Source: Frankineae bacterium MT45
Lineage (GTDB): Bacteria > Actinomycetota > Actinomycetes > Mycobacteriales > Jatrophihabitantaceae
NCBI GenBank assembly: GCA_900100325.1
Contig: LT629697.1
Coordinates: forward strand, 1,488,001 to 1,552,000
Direction of reading: 5' to 3'
Length of the DNA: 64,000 bases
The stretch's first letter is position 1; each line of letters starts with the position of its first letter. Both the position numbers and the translations under genes were made by a program. The notes below the pieces were generated by a model. That model had not been told where the DNA came from, made no database searches, and worked only from the letters and a program-made list of their open reading frames with translations. Shown here piece by piece: positions 44,061 through 53,014 of the stretch.

Positions 44061-45758
44061 TCAGTGTGGTTGGCCGGTGCTGTTCGACGGCCCGTAGGCG
44101 GTGAGGAACCGATCACGGAAGGCGTCCATCGGCCAGACCGGCGCCGTCGGCGAGGGCAGCAGGCCGTCCTGCCAACCCCAGCCGGCGATCTGCCCCAGGA
44201 CGCTCGGGTCATGGGCGATGATCGAGATCGGCACCTCGTGGTTGGCGCCGGCGCCGCTGACGATCGTCGCCGGCTGATGGTCGCCGAGCATCACCAGCAC
44301 GAGATTGTTGTCGTGCAGGTTGGTCACCCAGCCGACGAGTGCGTTCAGGGAGTACTGCACCGATTCGCCGTAGCTGGCCTGCACCTTGGCCGCGTTCGGC
44401 CAGATGGCGCTGGGCTGCCGACCCTGCGCCGGCATCTCGTCGAAGACCGACCCGTCACCGACCGCGCTCCAGGGCACTAGCCGGGGCAGTGGTGCCCACG
44501 GGGTGTGGGAGGAGACGAGATCTATCTCGGCCATCACCGGTGCGTGCCCCGGCTTGAGTTCCGCCCGCTGGAACGCCGAGAGCGTGTACTGGTCGGGCAT
44601 CGACGCGTAGGAGAACTTCGGACCGGCATAGCCGACGCCGCGTTCGTCGTAGAGCCGGTCATAGTGATAAAACGACGTGCCCTGCGCCCAGACGCCCTCA
44701 TTTGACGGCACATCGCCCACCGTTCGCCAGCCCGCCCGCTTGAACGCGTCGGAGAGGGTGAGGCGGTTGCTTGAGACGAGCTGGTTGTAGCGCTGCTGAT
44801 TGTTGACCCAGAGCCCGGACTGCAGGGTCGAGTGGGCCAGCCAGCTGATGCCGCCGAAGGTCGGTGAGGTGAGGAAGGCGCTGCGGGCCGAAAAACCGGC
44901 CGACCCCAATGTTTTGTTGCCGGTCTGCAGCACCTGGTCGATGGGCGGGGAGAAGGAAGTGCCCTGTACGGCGACCTGTCCGTAGCTCTCGACGAAGGCG
45001 AAGATGACGTCCTTCCCGCGCAGGCTGGTGAGGAGGCTGCTCCCCGATGCGGCGCTGAATGCGTCGTGAGATCCGAGTAGTGACTCGAAACGCTGCTGGT
45101 CCTGCACCGCCGTGCCGGCGTCGCGTACCTGCTCGGCCGCCAGCTGAGAGACGCCGTGGGCGGCGACGGGAACGCCGGAGACGGCGCTGACGCTGAACGC
45201 GGCGCAGAGGATCCACACGGCGGCCAGCGCCCCGATCACCCGGCCGGCCGCCCGGCGATGGGAGGCGCCGAGGGTGGTGAGTCGGATCGCCGAGATGGTC
45301 ACTAGGACGATCAAGCCGGCGACGACGGCCAGCGCCACCACGGCCGCGGCGTCGGCCTCGGCGCGCCCGATGGAGTCCTGTACGACACCGAAGCCCGGCC
45401 CGATACTGCTCCAGTCGATGATCGGGTTGAAGGGACGGTCGAGCTCCTCGTAGAAGCCGATGTCGAGCAACTTCACCACGACCAGCAGGCCGAGCAGCAG
45501 ACCGGCGACCGCAGCCAGCACCTGACGCGGCCGCCGTGGCAGGACGAGTGAGAGACCGACGAGCAGCAGCCCCTCGATCGGGATCTGGAGGGCGGACGCC
45601 GGGGTGAGCTGCTCCAGACGGTTCGGAAATATCAGGGCTCCCCAGACGATGAGGAGCGCCAGCACGCTCCAGGCCAGTCGTGCCGCCGGCCGCCACCGGT
45701 CCCGGATGCTGCGCTTCGGGCTGGACGGGATCGCGGGCGCGGGTGCCGGGTCAGACAT
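44061..45758 (-). CDS. membrane sulfatase/alkaline-phosphatase superfamily enzyme
   Basis: Encodes 565 residues from ATG 45758, with its first codons overlapping the stop of the CDP-alcohol gene (ATGTCTGA). Four or five N-terminal transmembrane helices (to about 215) are followed by an extracytoplasmic catalytic domain: DVIFAFVESYGQVA (about 255, metal site and nucleophile region), SPTFGGISWLAHSTLQSGLW (Thr/Ser of the active site), VMLGDHQPATIV (metal-binding DH), as in lipoteichoic-acid-synthase-like and phosphoethanolamine transferases. The usual ESxSxxN is ESYGQVA, a variant. It might transfer or remove a phospho-group on a lipid-linked glycoconjugate. Part of the pterin/GT locus. Confidence 0.8.
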   Translation of the reverse strand: MSDPAPAPAIPSSPKRSIRDRWRPAARLAWSVLALLIVWGALIFPNRLEQLTPASALQIPIEGLLLVGLSLVLPRRPRQVLAAVAGLLLGLLVVVKLLDIGFYEELDRPFNPIIDWSSIGPGFGVVQDSIGRAEADAAAVVALAVVAGLIVLVTISAIRLTTLGASHRRAAGRVIGALAAVWILCAAFSVSAVSGVPVAAHGVSQLAAEQVRDAGTAVQDQQRFESLLGSHDAFSAASGSSLLTSLRGKDVIFAFVESYGQVAVQGTSFSPPIDQVLQTGNKTLGSAGFSARSAFLTSPTFGGISWLAHSTLQSGLWVNNQQRYNQLVSSNRLTLSDAFKRAGWRTVGDVPSNEGVWAQGTSFYHYDRLYDERGVGYAGPKFSYASMPDQYTLSAFQRAELKPGHAPVMAEIDLVSSHTPWAPLPRLVPWSAVGDGSVFDEMPAQGRQPSAIWPNAAKVQASYGESVQYSLNALVGWVTNLHDNNLVLVMLGDHQPATIVSGAGANHEVPISIIAHDPSVLGQIAGWGWQDGLLPSPTAPVWPMDAFRDRFLTAYGPSNSTGQPH

Positions 45759-46473
45759 GGCTCTGCGCGCTGACCAGCAGCACCGGCGCCGGCACACCCC
45801 GATGCCGATACAGCCAGAGCACCTCCCGACCGAACGACTCGGCCAGCAACCCCAGGGACGTCAGCAGTAGCAGCACGGCAACCCCCACCGGCAGCAACTG
45901 CGGCGCGATCGCGGTGAGGAGGATTCCCTGGATCGCGGCCACCACCTTGCACCAGTAGCGCGGCGGGGCGGGTTCACGCAGCCACGGCCAGAGTGATCCC
46001 GCGGCCAGCAGCAGGTAGCGGGCCGCTCCGATCAGCAAGACCCAGCGTCCGAAGAGGCGCGCGTCGTAGCAACTGAGAGCCAGGATCAGCAGCGCGTCGG
46101 TCTCCAGATCGAATCGCGCGCCGAGCGCGGATACGGTGCCGGTGGCTCGGGCCACCCGGCCGTCGACGCCGTCCAGGATGAGCGCCACGGAGGCTAGGAC
46201 GACCAACGCCTTCAGTGAGATCGCCCCGCTGATGGACGAGACGATCAGCGCACAGACCCCACCCACCAGGGCGGCCCGTAGCAGGGTTACGCGGTCGGCC
46301 GGTCCGACCGTGGTTCCGGCGCGAGCCAGCCCGGAGGCGAGTAGCCCGTTCACGACCAGGGCCACCGCAATGCCGACAAGCCAGCCGCCGAACGTCAAGC
46401 CGACGGTCAGGCTGAGCCCGGCGAGTACCGCCAATCCGGCGGCGAACCCGATGCCCAGAGCTGCTCGAACCAT
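45751..46473 (-). CDS. CDP-alcohol phosphatidyltransferase family protein
   Basis: Encodes 240 residues from ATG 46473; GGAGGTGCG precedes it. The signature D-x2-D-G-x2-A-R-x8-G-x3-D-x3-D is intact in LILDGVDGRVARATGTVSALGARFDLETDALL (about 98-128), so it should catalyse displacement of CMP from a CDP-linked alcohol. Six to seven hydrophobic helices. Extra upstream frame to 46812 overlaps the divergent dehydrogenase and is not used. Substrate unknown; position beside PTPS, GT4 and RibD genes suggests a lipid attachment step. Divergent from the dehydrogenase, 85 bases away. Confidence 0.9.
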   Translation of the reverse strand: MVRAALGIGFAAGLAVLAGLSLTVGLTFGGWLVGIAVALVVNGLLASGLARAGTTVGPADRVTLLRAALVGGVCALIVSSISGAISLKALVVLASVALILDGVDGRVARATGTVSALGARFDLETDALLILALSCYDARLFGRWVLLIGAARYLLLAAGSLWPWLREPAPPRYWCKVVAAIQGILLTAIAPQLLPVGVAVLLLLTSLGLLAESFGREVLWLYRHRGVPAPVLLVSAQSHV

Positions 46474-46558
46474 CAAGGTCGCACCTCCGTATAAGTGGTG
46501 TATACCGTTGATACGGAGTGTGCCCTGACTCGGTTCACTTCCGAAGGAGGGTTCGTCG

Positions 46559-47536
46559 ATGGCGGGTAGCGCGCGGGCGTTCTGGACCACCGCGCCCGGG
46601 GTCGGCGAGATCCGCTCCGTCCCGGTTCCCGAGCCCGGGCCGGCGGACGTGCTGGTGCGGACCCTGCGATCCGGTATCAGCCGGGGGACGGAATCCCTCG
46701 TGTTTCGCGGCGAAGTGCCGGCGAGTGAGTACCTGACGATGCGAGCCCCCTTCCAGGAGGGCGACTTCCCGGGCCCGGTGAAGTACGGGTACCTGAACGT
46801 CGGGGTGGTCATCGGCGGGGTGCCGGAACTCCTCGGCCGCGAAGTCTTCTGCCTTTACCCCCATCAGACGCAGTACGTGGTCCCGGCTCGCTCCGTCGTC
46901 GCGCTGCCGGAGGGGCTTCCGACCGGGCGCGCCGTGCTGGCCGGCACCGTTGAGACCGCGGTGAACGCCCTCTGGGACTCCCCGCCGCTGATCGGCGACC
47001 GGATCTCGGTCGTCGGCGCCGGCATGGTCGGCTGCTGCCTGGCCCGGCTACTCTCCCGCGTTGCTGGAGTGCGGGTCACCCTAATCGACGTCGACGAGAC
47101 CAGGGCCAAGACCGCGGCCCGGCTGGGTGTGAAGTTCGCGCTCCCCGGCGAGGCGGAGGGCGAGCAGGACGCCGTCTTCCACGCCAGCGCCAGCGCGTCC
47201 GGGCTGCAACTCAGCCTTGCACTCCTTGCGCCCGAGGCCGAGGTGATCGACCTGAGTTGGTACGGAGACCGGGAGGTGACCCTCTCCCTCGGCGGGGCGT
47301 TTCACTCCCGGAGGCTGGCGGTGCGGGCCAGCCAGGTCGGTTCCGTGGCGCCGGCCCGGCGATCCACCCGGGCCCTGCGCGACCGGTTGACCCTCGCCCT
47401 CGACCTGCTGGTCGACGATGCCTTCGACGCGCTGCTGGATGGCTCATCGCCCTTCGCCGAGCTCCCCGACTTCCTACCCCGAGTGGCCGCCTCGTCCGGT
47501 CTCTGCCACACGGTGACATATGAGAAGGAGAGCTAG
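46559..47536 (+). CDS. MDR-family zinc-free-like dehydrogenase
   Basis: Encodes 325 residues. The Rossmann motif is [19 protein letters not shown] (about 141-160), with DVDETR at the end of beta-2 and a GVKF following strand; the N-terminal half has [17 protein letters not shown] and [18 protein letters not shown], the layout of sorbitol/threonine dehydrogenase-like proteins, but the zinc ligands C/H/E are not obvious ([17 protein letters not shown] is the only candidate). Such dehydrogenases with GTESLVFRG accompany PTPS-like genes in actinobacterial loci I recall. It starts the cluster on this strand. Confidence 0.85.
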   Translation: MAGSARAFWTTAPGVGEIRSVPVPEPGPADVLVRTLRSGISRGTESLVFRGEVPASEYLTMRAPFQEGDFPGPVKYGYLNVGVVIGGVPELLGREVFCLYPHQTQYVVPARSVVALPEGLPTGRAVLAGTVETAVNALWDSPPLIGDRISVVGAGMVGCCLARLLSRVAGVRVTLIDVDETRAKTAARLGVKFALPGEAEGEQDAVFHASASASGLQLSLALLAPEAEVIDLSWYGDREVTLSLGGAFHSRRLAVRASQVGSVAPARRSTRALRDRLTLALDLLVDDAFDALLDGSSPFAELPDFLPRVAASSGLCHTVTYEKES

Positions 47537-47538
47537 GA

Positions 47539-47937
47539 ATGTTCAGCGTGACGGTGCGCGACCACCTGATGATCGCCCATAGTTTCCAGGGTGAAGTCTT
47601 CGGCCCGGCCCAGCGACTGCACGGTGCGACCTACGTCGTGGACGCGACCTTTCGCCGCCCCGAACTCGACGATGACGGGATCGTCGTCGACATCGGTCAG
47701 GCCACCCAGCAGTTGCACAAGGTGCTGGCCGACCTCACCTACCGCAACCTCGACGAAGTGCCCGAATTCGCCGGTGTCAACACCTCGACCGAGTTCCTGG
47801 CCCGGGTCATCGCCGACCGCCTGGCCGCCCGGGTACATGCTGGCTCCCTCGGCGCCGGGGCCGGTGGCCTGACCGGACTCACCGTGACGCTGCACGAATC
47901 CCACGTCGCCTGGGCCGGGTACGAGCGATCGCTATGA
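47539..47937 (+). CDS. divergent 6-pyruvoyl-tetrahydropterin synthase (PTPS/QueD) homologue
   Basis: Encodes 132 residues, the usual PTPS length. Fold markers are there: MIAHSFQGE (first Zn His at 14), RLHGATY (His28), [31 protein letters not shown] (about 47-76), [15 protein letters not shown], and [15 protein letters not shown] (Glu that anchors the pterin). Two catalytic features are changed: the Cys four residues before His28 is Ala24, and HGH is HGA, so the third Zn ligand is absent; the catalytic His of LDHHYLND is replaced (LTYRNLDE). It therefore should not make 6-pyruvoyltetrahydropterin or carboxytetrahydropterin; it may bind a purine- or pterin-like ligand or catalyse another aldol step. 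Coupled to the GT4 gene by a 4-base overlap. Confidence 0.88.
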   Translation: MFSVTVRDHLMIAHSFQGEVFGPAQRLHGATYVVDATFRRPELDDDGIVVDIGQATQQLHKVLADLTYRNLDEVPEFAGVNTSTEFLARVIADRLAARVHAGSLGAGAGGLTGLTVTLHESHVAWAGYERSL

Positions 47938-49040
47938 GGGAGGTGCAGTTCGTCGTTGCGGAGGGGATCGACGATCCGGCCCGTCCCAGCGGTGGCAACA
48001 GCTACAACCGCCGGGTGCGGGACGGCCTCCTCGCCGCGGGGTGGGGTCTGCGCGTCGACGAGGTGGCCGGCGCGTGGCCGGCCGCCGATCCGGCGGCCCA
48101 CGCGAGGCTGAACTCGCTACTGAGCGCCGCGCCCGACGGCGCCACGCTGCTCATCGACGGTCTGATCGCCTCGTCCGTACCGGAGATTCTGGCTACCCAC
48201 ACGCGCCGTCTGCGCCTGGTCGTCCTACTGCACATGCCTCTCGGCCTCATCACGGGCAATGAGGACGGCCGGCGGGCGGAGGAGGCGGCACTCTCGGCCG
48301 CCGCGGCGATCGTGACGACCAGCGGCTGGAGCCGCGACCGGCTCCTCGAGCTGTACCCGCTGGACCCGACCCGGATCAGCGTCGCCCGGCCCGGGGTTGA
48401 AGCGGCCCCGCTCGCCGCTGGATCGGAGTCCGGTCAGGAACTCCTCTGCGTGGGTGCGCTGGCCGAGCACAAAGGGCAGGATCTCCTGCTCGCTGCCCTG
48501 GCCGAGTTGCCGGACCTCTCGTGGCGTTGCCGCTTCGTCGGCCCGACCGACCGAGACCCGGCCTACGTCGCCCACCTCATCGCGAGGAGCGCAGAGAGTG
48601 GGCTTGCGGATCGTGTCAGCTTCGCCGGCCCTCGGTCAGGTGCGGAGTTGGCGGGCAGCTACGCCGAAGCCGACGTCCTGATCCTCCCCTCGCGGTTCGA
48701 GTCCTACGGCATGGTGATCACCGAGGCCCTGGCCCGGGGGATTCCGGTGATCGCGGCAGCCGTCGGGGGCGTCCCGGAGGCGCTCATGCCGGCCCGCGAT
48801 GAGCGTCGCCCTGGCCTGCTGCTCCCCCCCGAAGACCCCGCTGCGCTCGCCGAGGCGCTGCGGCGCTGGTTGAGTGAACCGCCGCTGCGCCGATCGCTGC
48901 GCGCGCTCGCCCGCGAGGTGCGCCCGGAGCTGTCAGGATGGGAGGAGACCACCGCACGACTGGCTCTGGTGCTGGACGGAATCGGCCGCCAGGGTGAACT
49001 CGTGTCGGCGCCGGGTCGTATCTCTCTACGACGGGGTTGA
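47934..49040 (+). CDS. GT4-family glycosyltransferase
   Basis: Encodes 368 residues; ATG overlaps the PTPS stop (ATGA). The GT-B core is visible: [20 protein letters not shown] (about 165-182), [39 protein letters not shown] (about 243-282) with the EX7E motif (E-SYGMVIT-E) of retaining enzymes. The N-terminal half begins [27 protein letters not shown]. It would add a sugar from a nucleotide donor to an acceptor that is presumably the pathway product. Cytosolic or membrane-associated. Part of a tight operon. Confidence 0.93.
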   Translation: MREVQFVVAEGIDDPARPSGGNSYNRRVRDGLLAAGWGLRVDEVAGAWPAADPAAHARLNSLLSAAPDGATLLIDGLIASSVPEILATHTRRLRLVVLLHMPLGLITGNEDGRRAEEAALSAAAAIVTTSGWSRDRLLELYPLDPTRISVARPGVEAAPLAAGSESGQELLCVGALAEHKGQDLLLAALAELPDLSWRCRFVGPTDRDPAYVAHLIARSAESGLADRVSFAGPRSGAELAGSYAEADVLILPSRFESYGMVITEALARGIPVIAAAVGGVPEALMPARDERRPGLLLPPEDPAALAEALRRWLSEPPLRRSLRALAREVRPELSGWEETTARLALVLDGIGRQGELVSAPGRISLRRG

Positions 49041-49057
49041 GGGAGGTCAGGAGGAGC

Positions 49058-50056
49058 ATGCAGGCGATGCTGCGCAGCTGGTGGCGTCCGGTGACGGGCG
49101 CGGTGATCCTGCTTCTGCTCGGCTGGCGCATCGGCGCCGGGCCGTTCCTCGACGGGCTGCGCGGCCTGAGTCTGGCCACGCTCCTCGCGGCCGTCCTCGT
49201 CACCGCCGTGACCACCATCTGCTCAGCCGCCCGGTGGCGGGTGATCGCGGCCGGCCTCGGCGTCGGCCTCACGCTGCGTGGTGCGGTCGCGGCCTACTAC
49301 CGCTCCCAATTCCTCAACAGTGCCCTCCCCGGCGGGGTACTGGGTGACGTCCACCGCGGCATGCGCCACGGCCAGGACGTCGAGAACGTCGGCGGTGGGC
49401 TGCGGGCCGTCGCGCTGGAGCGTACGGCTGGCCAGTTCGTGCAGACGACGCTGGCCGTGGTGGTGCTGCTGGTACTGGCCTCTCCGGTTCGCTCGGCGAT
49501 GCCGAAGGTCCTCCTCATCACGGTGCTTGCCGTGCTGGTTGCGGCGCTTCTGGTCCGCCGATTCCGTCTCTCCCGACTCCGTCTCGGCCGGGCGATCGGC
49601 TCCGACCTGCGCCGCGGGCTGCTGCACCGCGGCGCGTGGCCCACGGTCCTGGCGACCTCGGCCGCAGTCGTCGCCGGGCACGCCGTCATCTTCTTCATCG
49701 CGGCTCGGGCCAGCGGCGCCGAAGTCTCCTGGACCCGGCTGCTTCCCCTGACAATGCTGGCCCTTCTCGCCATGTCGGTGCCGTTGAGCGTCGGCGGCTG
49801 GGGTCCACGCGAGGGCGTGACCGCGTGGGCCTTCGCCGCGGCCGGCCTTGGCGTCGACCAGGGAATCGCCACCGCCACCGCCTACGGGGTGATGGCGTTC
49901 GTGGCGACGCTCCCCGGCGCAATACTGCTGGTCACCGACGCACTGCGCCGCCGACCGGTCGCCATCACCGCAGCCGTGCCGATGCCGATGCCGATGCCGG
50001 TGCCGATGCCGGTGCCGGTCCATGCCATCGCCGGAGCCGGAGCCGGCCATGGCTGA
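49058..50056 (+). CDS. UPF0104/LPG synthase-like membrane protein (flippase-like)
   Basis: Encodes 332 residues from ATG 49058, with AGGAGGAGC 5 bases upstream. About eight helices; FLNSALPGGVLGDVHRGMRHG (about 85-105) and PLSVGGWGPREGVTAWAFAAAGL (about 245-268) are the conserved loops of the lysylphosphatidylglycerol-synthase TM region/UPF0104 family, members of which move or export lipid-linked products. The C-terminus ends in a low-complexity PMPMPVPMPVPV tail, coded by near-perfect 6-bp repeats. The gene overlaps the RibD-like gene by 8 bases (ATGGCTGA). Confidence 0.85.
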   Translation: MQAMLRSWWRPVTGAVILLLLGWRIGAGPFLDGLRGLSLATLLAAVLVTAVTTICSAARWRVIAAGLGVGLTLRGAVAAYYRSQFLNSALPGGVLGDVHRGMRHGQDVENVGGGLRAVALERTAGQFVQTTLAVVVLLVLASPVRSAMPKVLLITVLAVLVAALLVRRFRLSRLRLGRAIGSDLRRGLLHRGAWPTVLATSAAVVAGHAVIFFIAARASGAEVSWTRLLPLTMLALLAMSVPLSVGGWGPREGVTAWAFAAAGLGVDQGIATATAYGVMAFVATLPGAILLVTDALRRRPVAITAAVPMPMPMPVPMPVPVHAIAGAGAGHG

Positions 50057-50837
50057 GGTCCCCTACACGCTGCTCAGCTGCGGAGTCTCCATCGACGGCT
50101 ACCTGGACTCGGCGACCCAGCCCCGGCTCACCCTCTCCAACCAGGCCGACTTCGACCGGGTCGACGAGGTGCGGGCCGGCGTCGACGCCATCCTCGTCGG
50201 TGCCGCCACCATCCGGAACGACAACTGCCGCCTGCTCGTCCGCTCGCCGGCCCGCCGCGCCGCGCGGGTGGCCCGCGGGCTGGCCTCGTCGCCGGTGAAG
50301 GTCACGCTGACCCGGCGGGGCGACCTCGATCCGGCCGCGAACTTCTTCAGCTGCGGCGACGGGGCGAAGTTCGTCTACTGCCCCGGCGGGGTGATCGACC
50401 AGGCCCGGGCCCGTCTGGGGTCGGTGGCGACGGTGATCGACGCCGGCGGTGGGCCGGACGTGGATCTGCGCATCGTCTGCGAGGACCTCTTCGCTCGCGG
50501 CATCCGGCGCCTGATGGTCGAGGGCGGCGGGACGATCCATACGCAGTTCCTCACCGCCGGACTGGCCGACGAGCTGCACCTGGTGGTGGCACCGATATTC
50601 GTCGGCGATTCCCGGGCCCGCCGCTTCGTCAACGACGGCGACTTCCGCTGGAGCGGACAGGATCGGGCTGAGCTCATCGAGGTCCGTCAGATCGAGGACG
50701 TCGTACTGCTGCGGTACGGGCTCTCGGCCCGCGCCACTGACCACGCGGACTCACCTCAGGGTCGTGTCGGGGTTGTACCTGATGTGTTTTCCCGGCGACG
50801 CGTGAATGATGACCCCATGGTCGCGCGCGAGCGCTAG
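50049..50837 (+). CDS. RibD C-terminal-type (dihydrofolate reductase fold) reductase
   Basis: Encodes 262 residues from ATG 50049, in the stop codon region of the flippase gene. The reductase domain alone is present: LLSCGVSIDGYLDS (about 8-21), EVRAGVDAILVGAATIRNDN (about 39-58), RRLMVEGGGTIHTQFL (about 156-171) and DELHLVVAPIFVGD. No N-terminal deaminase domain, so it is not the riboflavin enzyme RibD itself but a paralogue that may reduce a ribosyl-pyrimidine to a ribityl one or a similar sugar. The C-terminal 30 residues are unlike the family. Confidence 0.88.
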   Translation: MAEVPYTLLSCGVSIDGYLDSATQPRLTLSNQADFDRVDEVRAGVDAILVGAATIRNDNCRLLVRSPARRAARVARGLASSPVKVTLTRRGDLDPAANFFSCGDGAKFVYCPGGVIDQARARLGSVATVIDAGGGPDVDLRIVCEDLFARGIRRLMVEGGGTIHTQFLTAGLADELHLVVAPIFVGDSRARRFVNDGDFRWSGQDRAELIEVRQIEDVVLLRYGLSARATDHADSPQGRVGVVPDVFSRRRVNDDPMVARER

Positions 50838-50890
50838 GCGGGTTCGGGGCGAGTCGTCGCCGGCCCGCGGCCGAACCGGAGGAGGTTGCG

Positions 50891-51868
50891 GTGGTGGCTG
50901 CAGGAACGTTGTCCCGAGAGAAGCTCTCCGAAGGCGACGAGCAGTGGGCGGTGCAGACACAGGGGTTGGTCAAGAAATTCGGCTCGAACGTCGCGGTGGA
51001 CGGTGTCGACCTGCGTATCCCGCGCGGCTGCGCCTTCGGCTACCTGGGCCCGAACGGGGCCGGCAAGACCACGCTGATCCGGGTGCTGCTGGGGCTCACC
51101 TCCGCCGACGCCGGCTCGATGTCGCTGCTCGGCTACCCGGTGCCGAAACACCGCGATCGGGCTCTGGCCCGGGTCGGCGCGATTGTCGACGAGCCTCGCT
51201 TCCACGGCCACCTGACCGGGCGGCAGAACCTGCGCCTACTGGCCGCGGCCCGGGAACCGGAGGCCCGCAGCCGGATCGATCCGGCGCTGGAACGGGTCGG
51301 CCTGAACCAGCGCAGCGGTGACAAGGTGTCGAGATACTCGATGGGGATGCGGCAGCGACTCGGTGTGGCCGCCTGCCTGATCGGTGACCCCCAGCTGCTC
51401 ATCCTGGACGAGCCGATGAACGGCCTCGACCCGGCCGGCATGCACGACATGCGCGACATGATCCGGTCGCTGGTCGATGAGGGGCGCACCGTCGTGCTCT
51501 CCTCGCATCTCCTCGACGAGATCGAGCGGACCTGCGACGCGGTGGCCATCGTCGATCGCGGCACCGTCATTCGGCAGGGTCCGATCAACGATCTCCTCGC
51601 CGGTACCTCGATCACCCTGCAGATCGACTGCTCCGATCCCGATCGGGCCCGGACCCTGCTGGCGGCCACGAATCTCGCCGCGGCGGTCGAGACCCTCGAC
51701 GACGGAGTGACGGCGACGCTCCACGGCGACGCCCAGAACGACGTGATCGCCGAGATCGCCCGCATCCTGGTCAGCGAACGCATTGACCTGTATCGACTTC
51801 AGCCCGTCCACGCCTCGCTCGAGTCGTGGTTCCTGCAAGTGACGAGCCGGCTCGGTGATCCCAAATGA
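50891..51868 (+). CDS. ABC transporter ATP-binding protein
   Basis: Encodes 325 residues from GTG with GGAGGAGG 7 bases upstream. Walker A GPNGAGKTTLIRVLLG (about 54), signature YSMGMRQRLGVA (about 150), Walker B LLILDEPMNGLDPAG (about 171), and H-loop SSHLLDEI. It belongs to the CcmA/DrrA-like subfamily of exporters for drugs or lipids. Overlaps the permease gene by 4 bases, so the two form one two-component transporter. Confidence 0.93.
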   Translation: MVAAGTLSREKLSEGDEQWAVQTQGLVKKFGSNVAVDGVDLRIPRGCAFGYLGPNGAGKTTLIRVLLGLTSADAGSMSLLGYPVPKHRDRALARVGAIVDEPRFHGHLTGRQNLRLLAAAREPEARSRIDPALERVGLNQRSGDKVSRYSMGMRQRLGVAACLIGDPQLLILDEPMNGLDPAGMHDMRDMIRSLVDEGRTVVLSSHLLDEIERTCDAVAIVDRGTVIRQGPINDLLAGTSITLQIDCSDPDRARTLLAATNLAAAVETLDDGVTATLHGDAQNDVIAEIARILVSERIDLYRLQPVHASLESWFLQVTSRLGDPK

Positions 51869-52998
51869 CAACGATGAGCGACCCGATACCGCCGGTCGAA
51901 TCACCGGCGGCCAGCCCGGCGAGCGATCACCGGGGTTCGCCGATTCCGACGGCAGCGATGATCGTGACCCGCTTCATGGAGTTGCGCCGGCGGCGTGGCT
52001 TGATGATCACGCTGATCCTCATCACCGTCGGCCTACCGACCGTCTACCTCGCGATCCGATTGCTGCTGCATGCCATCTCGCCGCACACGTACGGAGTGGC
52101 CGGTGGGTACGACACGTACACCGGCCTGTCGGCCGGAGTGCTCTACACCTTCGGGTTCATCGCCGCGGCAACGCTGGGCTGCACGGCCGGATCCATCGAT
52201 CTCTCCGAGGGAATGTTCCGTCACCTCGTCATCACCGGCCGCTCCCGCCTGGCCCTCTACCTGGCACGCATCCCGGCCGGGCTCTCCATCATCGTCTCGC
52301 TGGTCGCGCTCGGTTTCGCGATCGTCTGCACGGTCTGCGTGCTGGCCGCCCCGGCGAAGCTCACCTTCAACGGCATGACGGTGCCGGCCGGACTCTCGCG
52401 AAGCGGGTTCGAGAACTGGGCCGTCGAACACCCCACCGACGCCCTCTGCGACCTGCCCTACGACGGGGGCGTGGGCTGCGACAACCGCCCAGGCCAACCG
52501 GCTCGGATCATGGCGGCCACCGGCCCAGGCGAGATCGGGCCGGCCACGGACGCGCAGATCAAGCAGGCCGCGATCGCCGTCGCCGACCAGAACTACCACG
52601 ATTACCAAGGCCAGTTCCGCTACCCGTCGGCCGGACTGATGATCAAGACGCTGCTCTGGCTGGAACTCGAGGTGACGATCGGGTTCCTGGTCGGCCTGGG
52701 TCTGGGATCACTGCTCGGGCAGCGCACGGTGGCCGTCACCCTGATGATCGTGCTGGAGATCATCCTGACGCCGATCGCGATCCGGGCCCAGATCCCGCAC
52801 TTCATCAATGTGCAGAGGGGAATCGTCGGCGTCGCCACGGCCCGGCTGGAACCGGGTCAGCTTCCGCTGCTCTTCGGCGGTGGCGGGATGGACTTCCGCG
52901 TCACCGAGTCCACGCTGACCGCGGTGCTCGTGATCCTGGGCTGGATCACTGTCTGGAGCGTCCTCGGGGCTTGGCGAATGATGACGCGAGACGCCTGA
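51865..52998 (+). CDS. ABC transporter permease
   Basis: Encodes 377 residues. Helices are visible near 45-65 (GLMITLILITVGLPTVYLAIRLLL), 85-105, 130-150, 255-275 and 345-365. A large extracytoplasmic loop (about 165-245) carries several acidic residues and two Cys (ALCDLPYDGGVGCDN). It is the membrane half of the transporter coded by the preceding gene. Substrate unknown. Confidence 0.85.
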   Translation: MTTMSDPIPPVESPAASPASDHRGSPIPTAAMIVTRFMELRRRRGLMITLILITVGLPTVYLAIRLLLHAISPHTYGVAGGYDTYTGLSAGVLYTFGFIAAATLGCTAGSIDLSEGMFRHLVITGRSRLALYLARIPAGLSIIVSLVALGFAIVCTVCVLAAPAKLTFNGMTVPAGLSRSGFENWAVEHPTDALCDLPYDGGVGCDNRPGQPARIMAATGPGEIGPATDAQIKQAAIAVADQNYHDYQGQFRYPSAGLMIKTLLWLELEVTIGFLVGLGLGSLLGQRTVAVTLMIVLEIILTPIAIRAQIPHFINVQRGIVGVATARLEPGQLPLLFGGGGMDFRVTESTLTAVLVILGWITVWSVLGAWRMMTRDA

Positions 52999-53014
52999 TG
53001 ACGACCGGACGCCC

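Noticed and set aside
45759-46812. Long N-terminal extension of the CDP-alcohol transferase
   Set aside because: It would overlap the divergent dehydrogenase gene, whereas ATG 46473 has a good ribosome-binding site and starts at the first helix.
50049-50837. Riboflavin synthesis enzyme RibD
   Set aside because: The deaminase domain is missing and no other rib gene is present.
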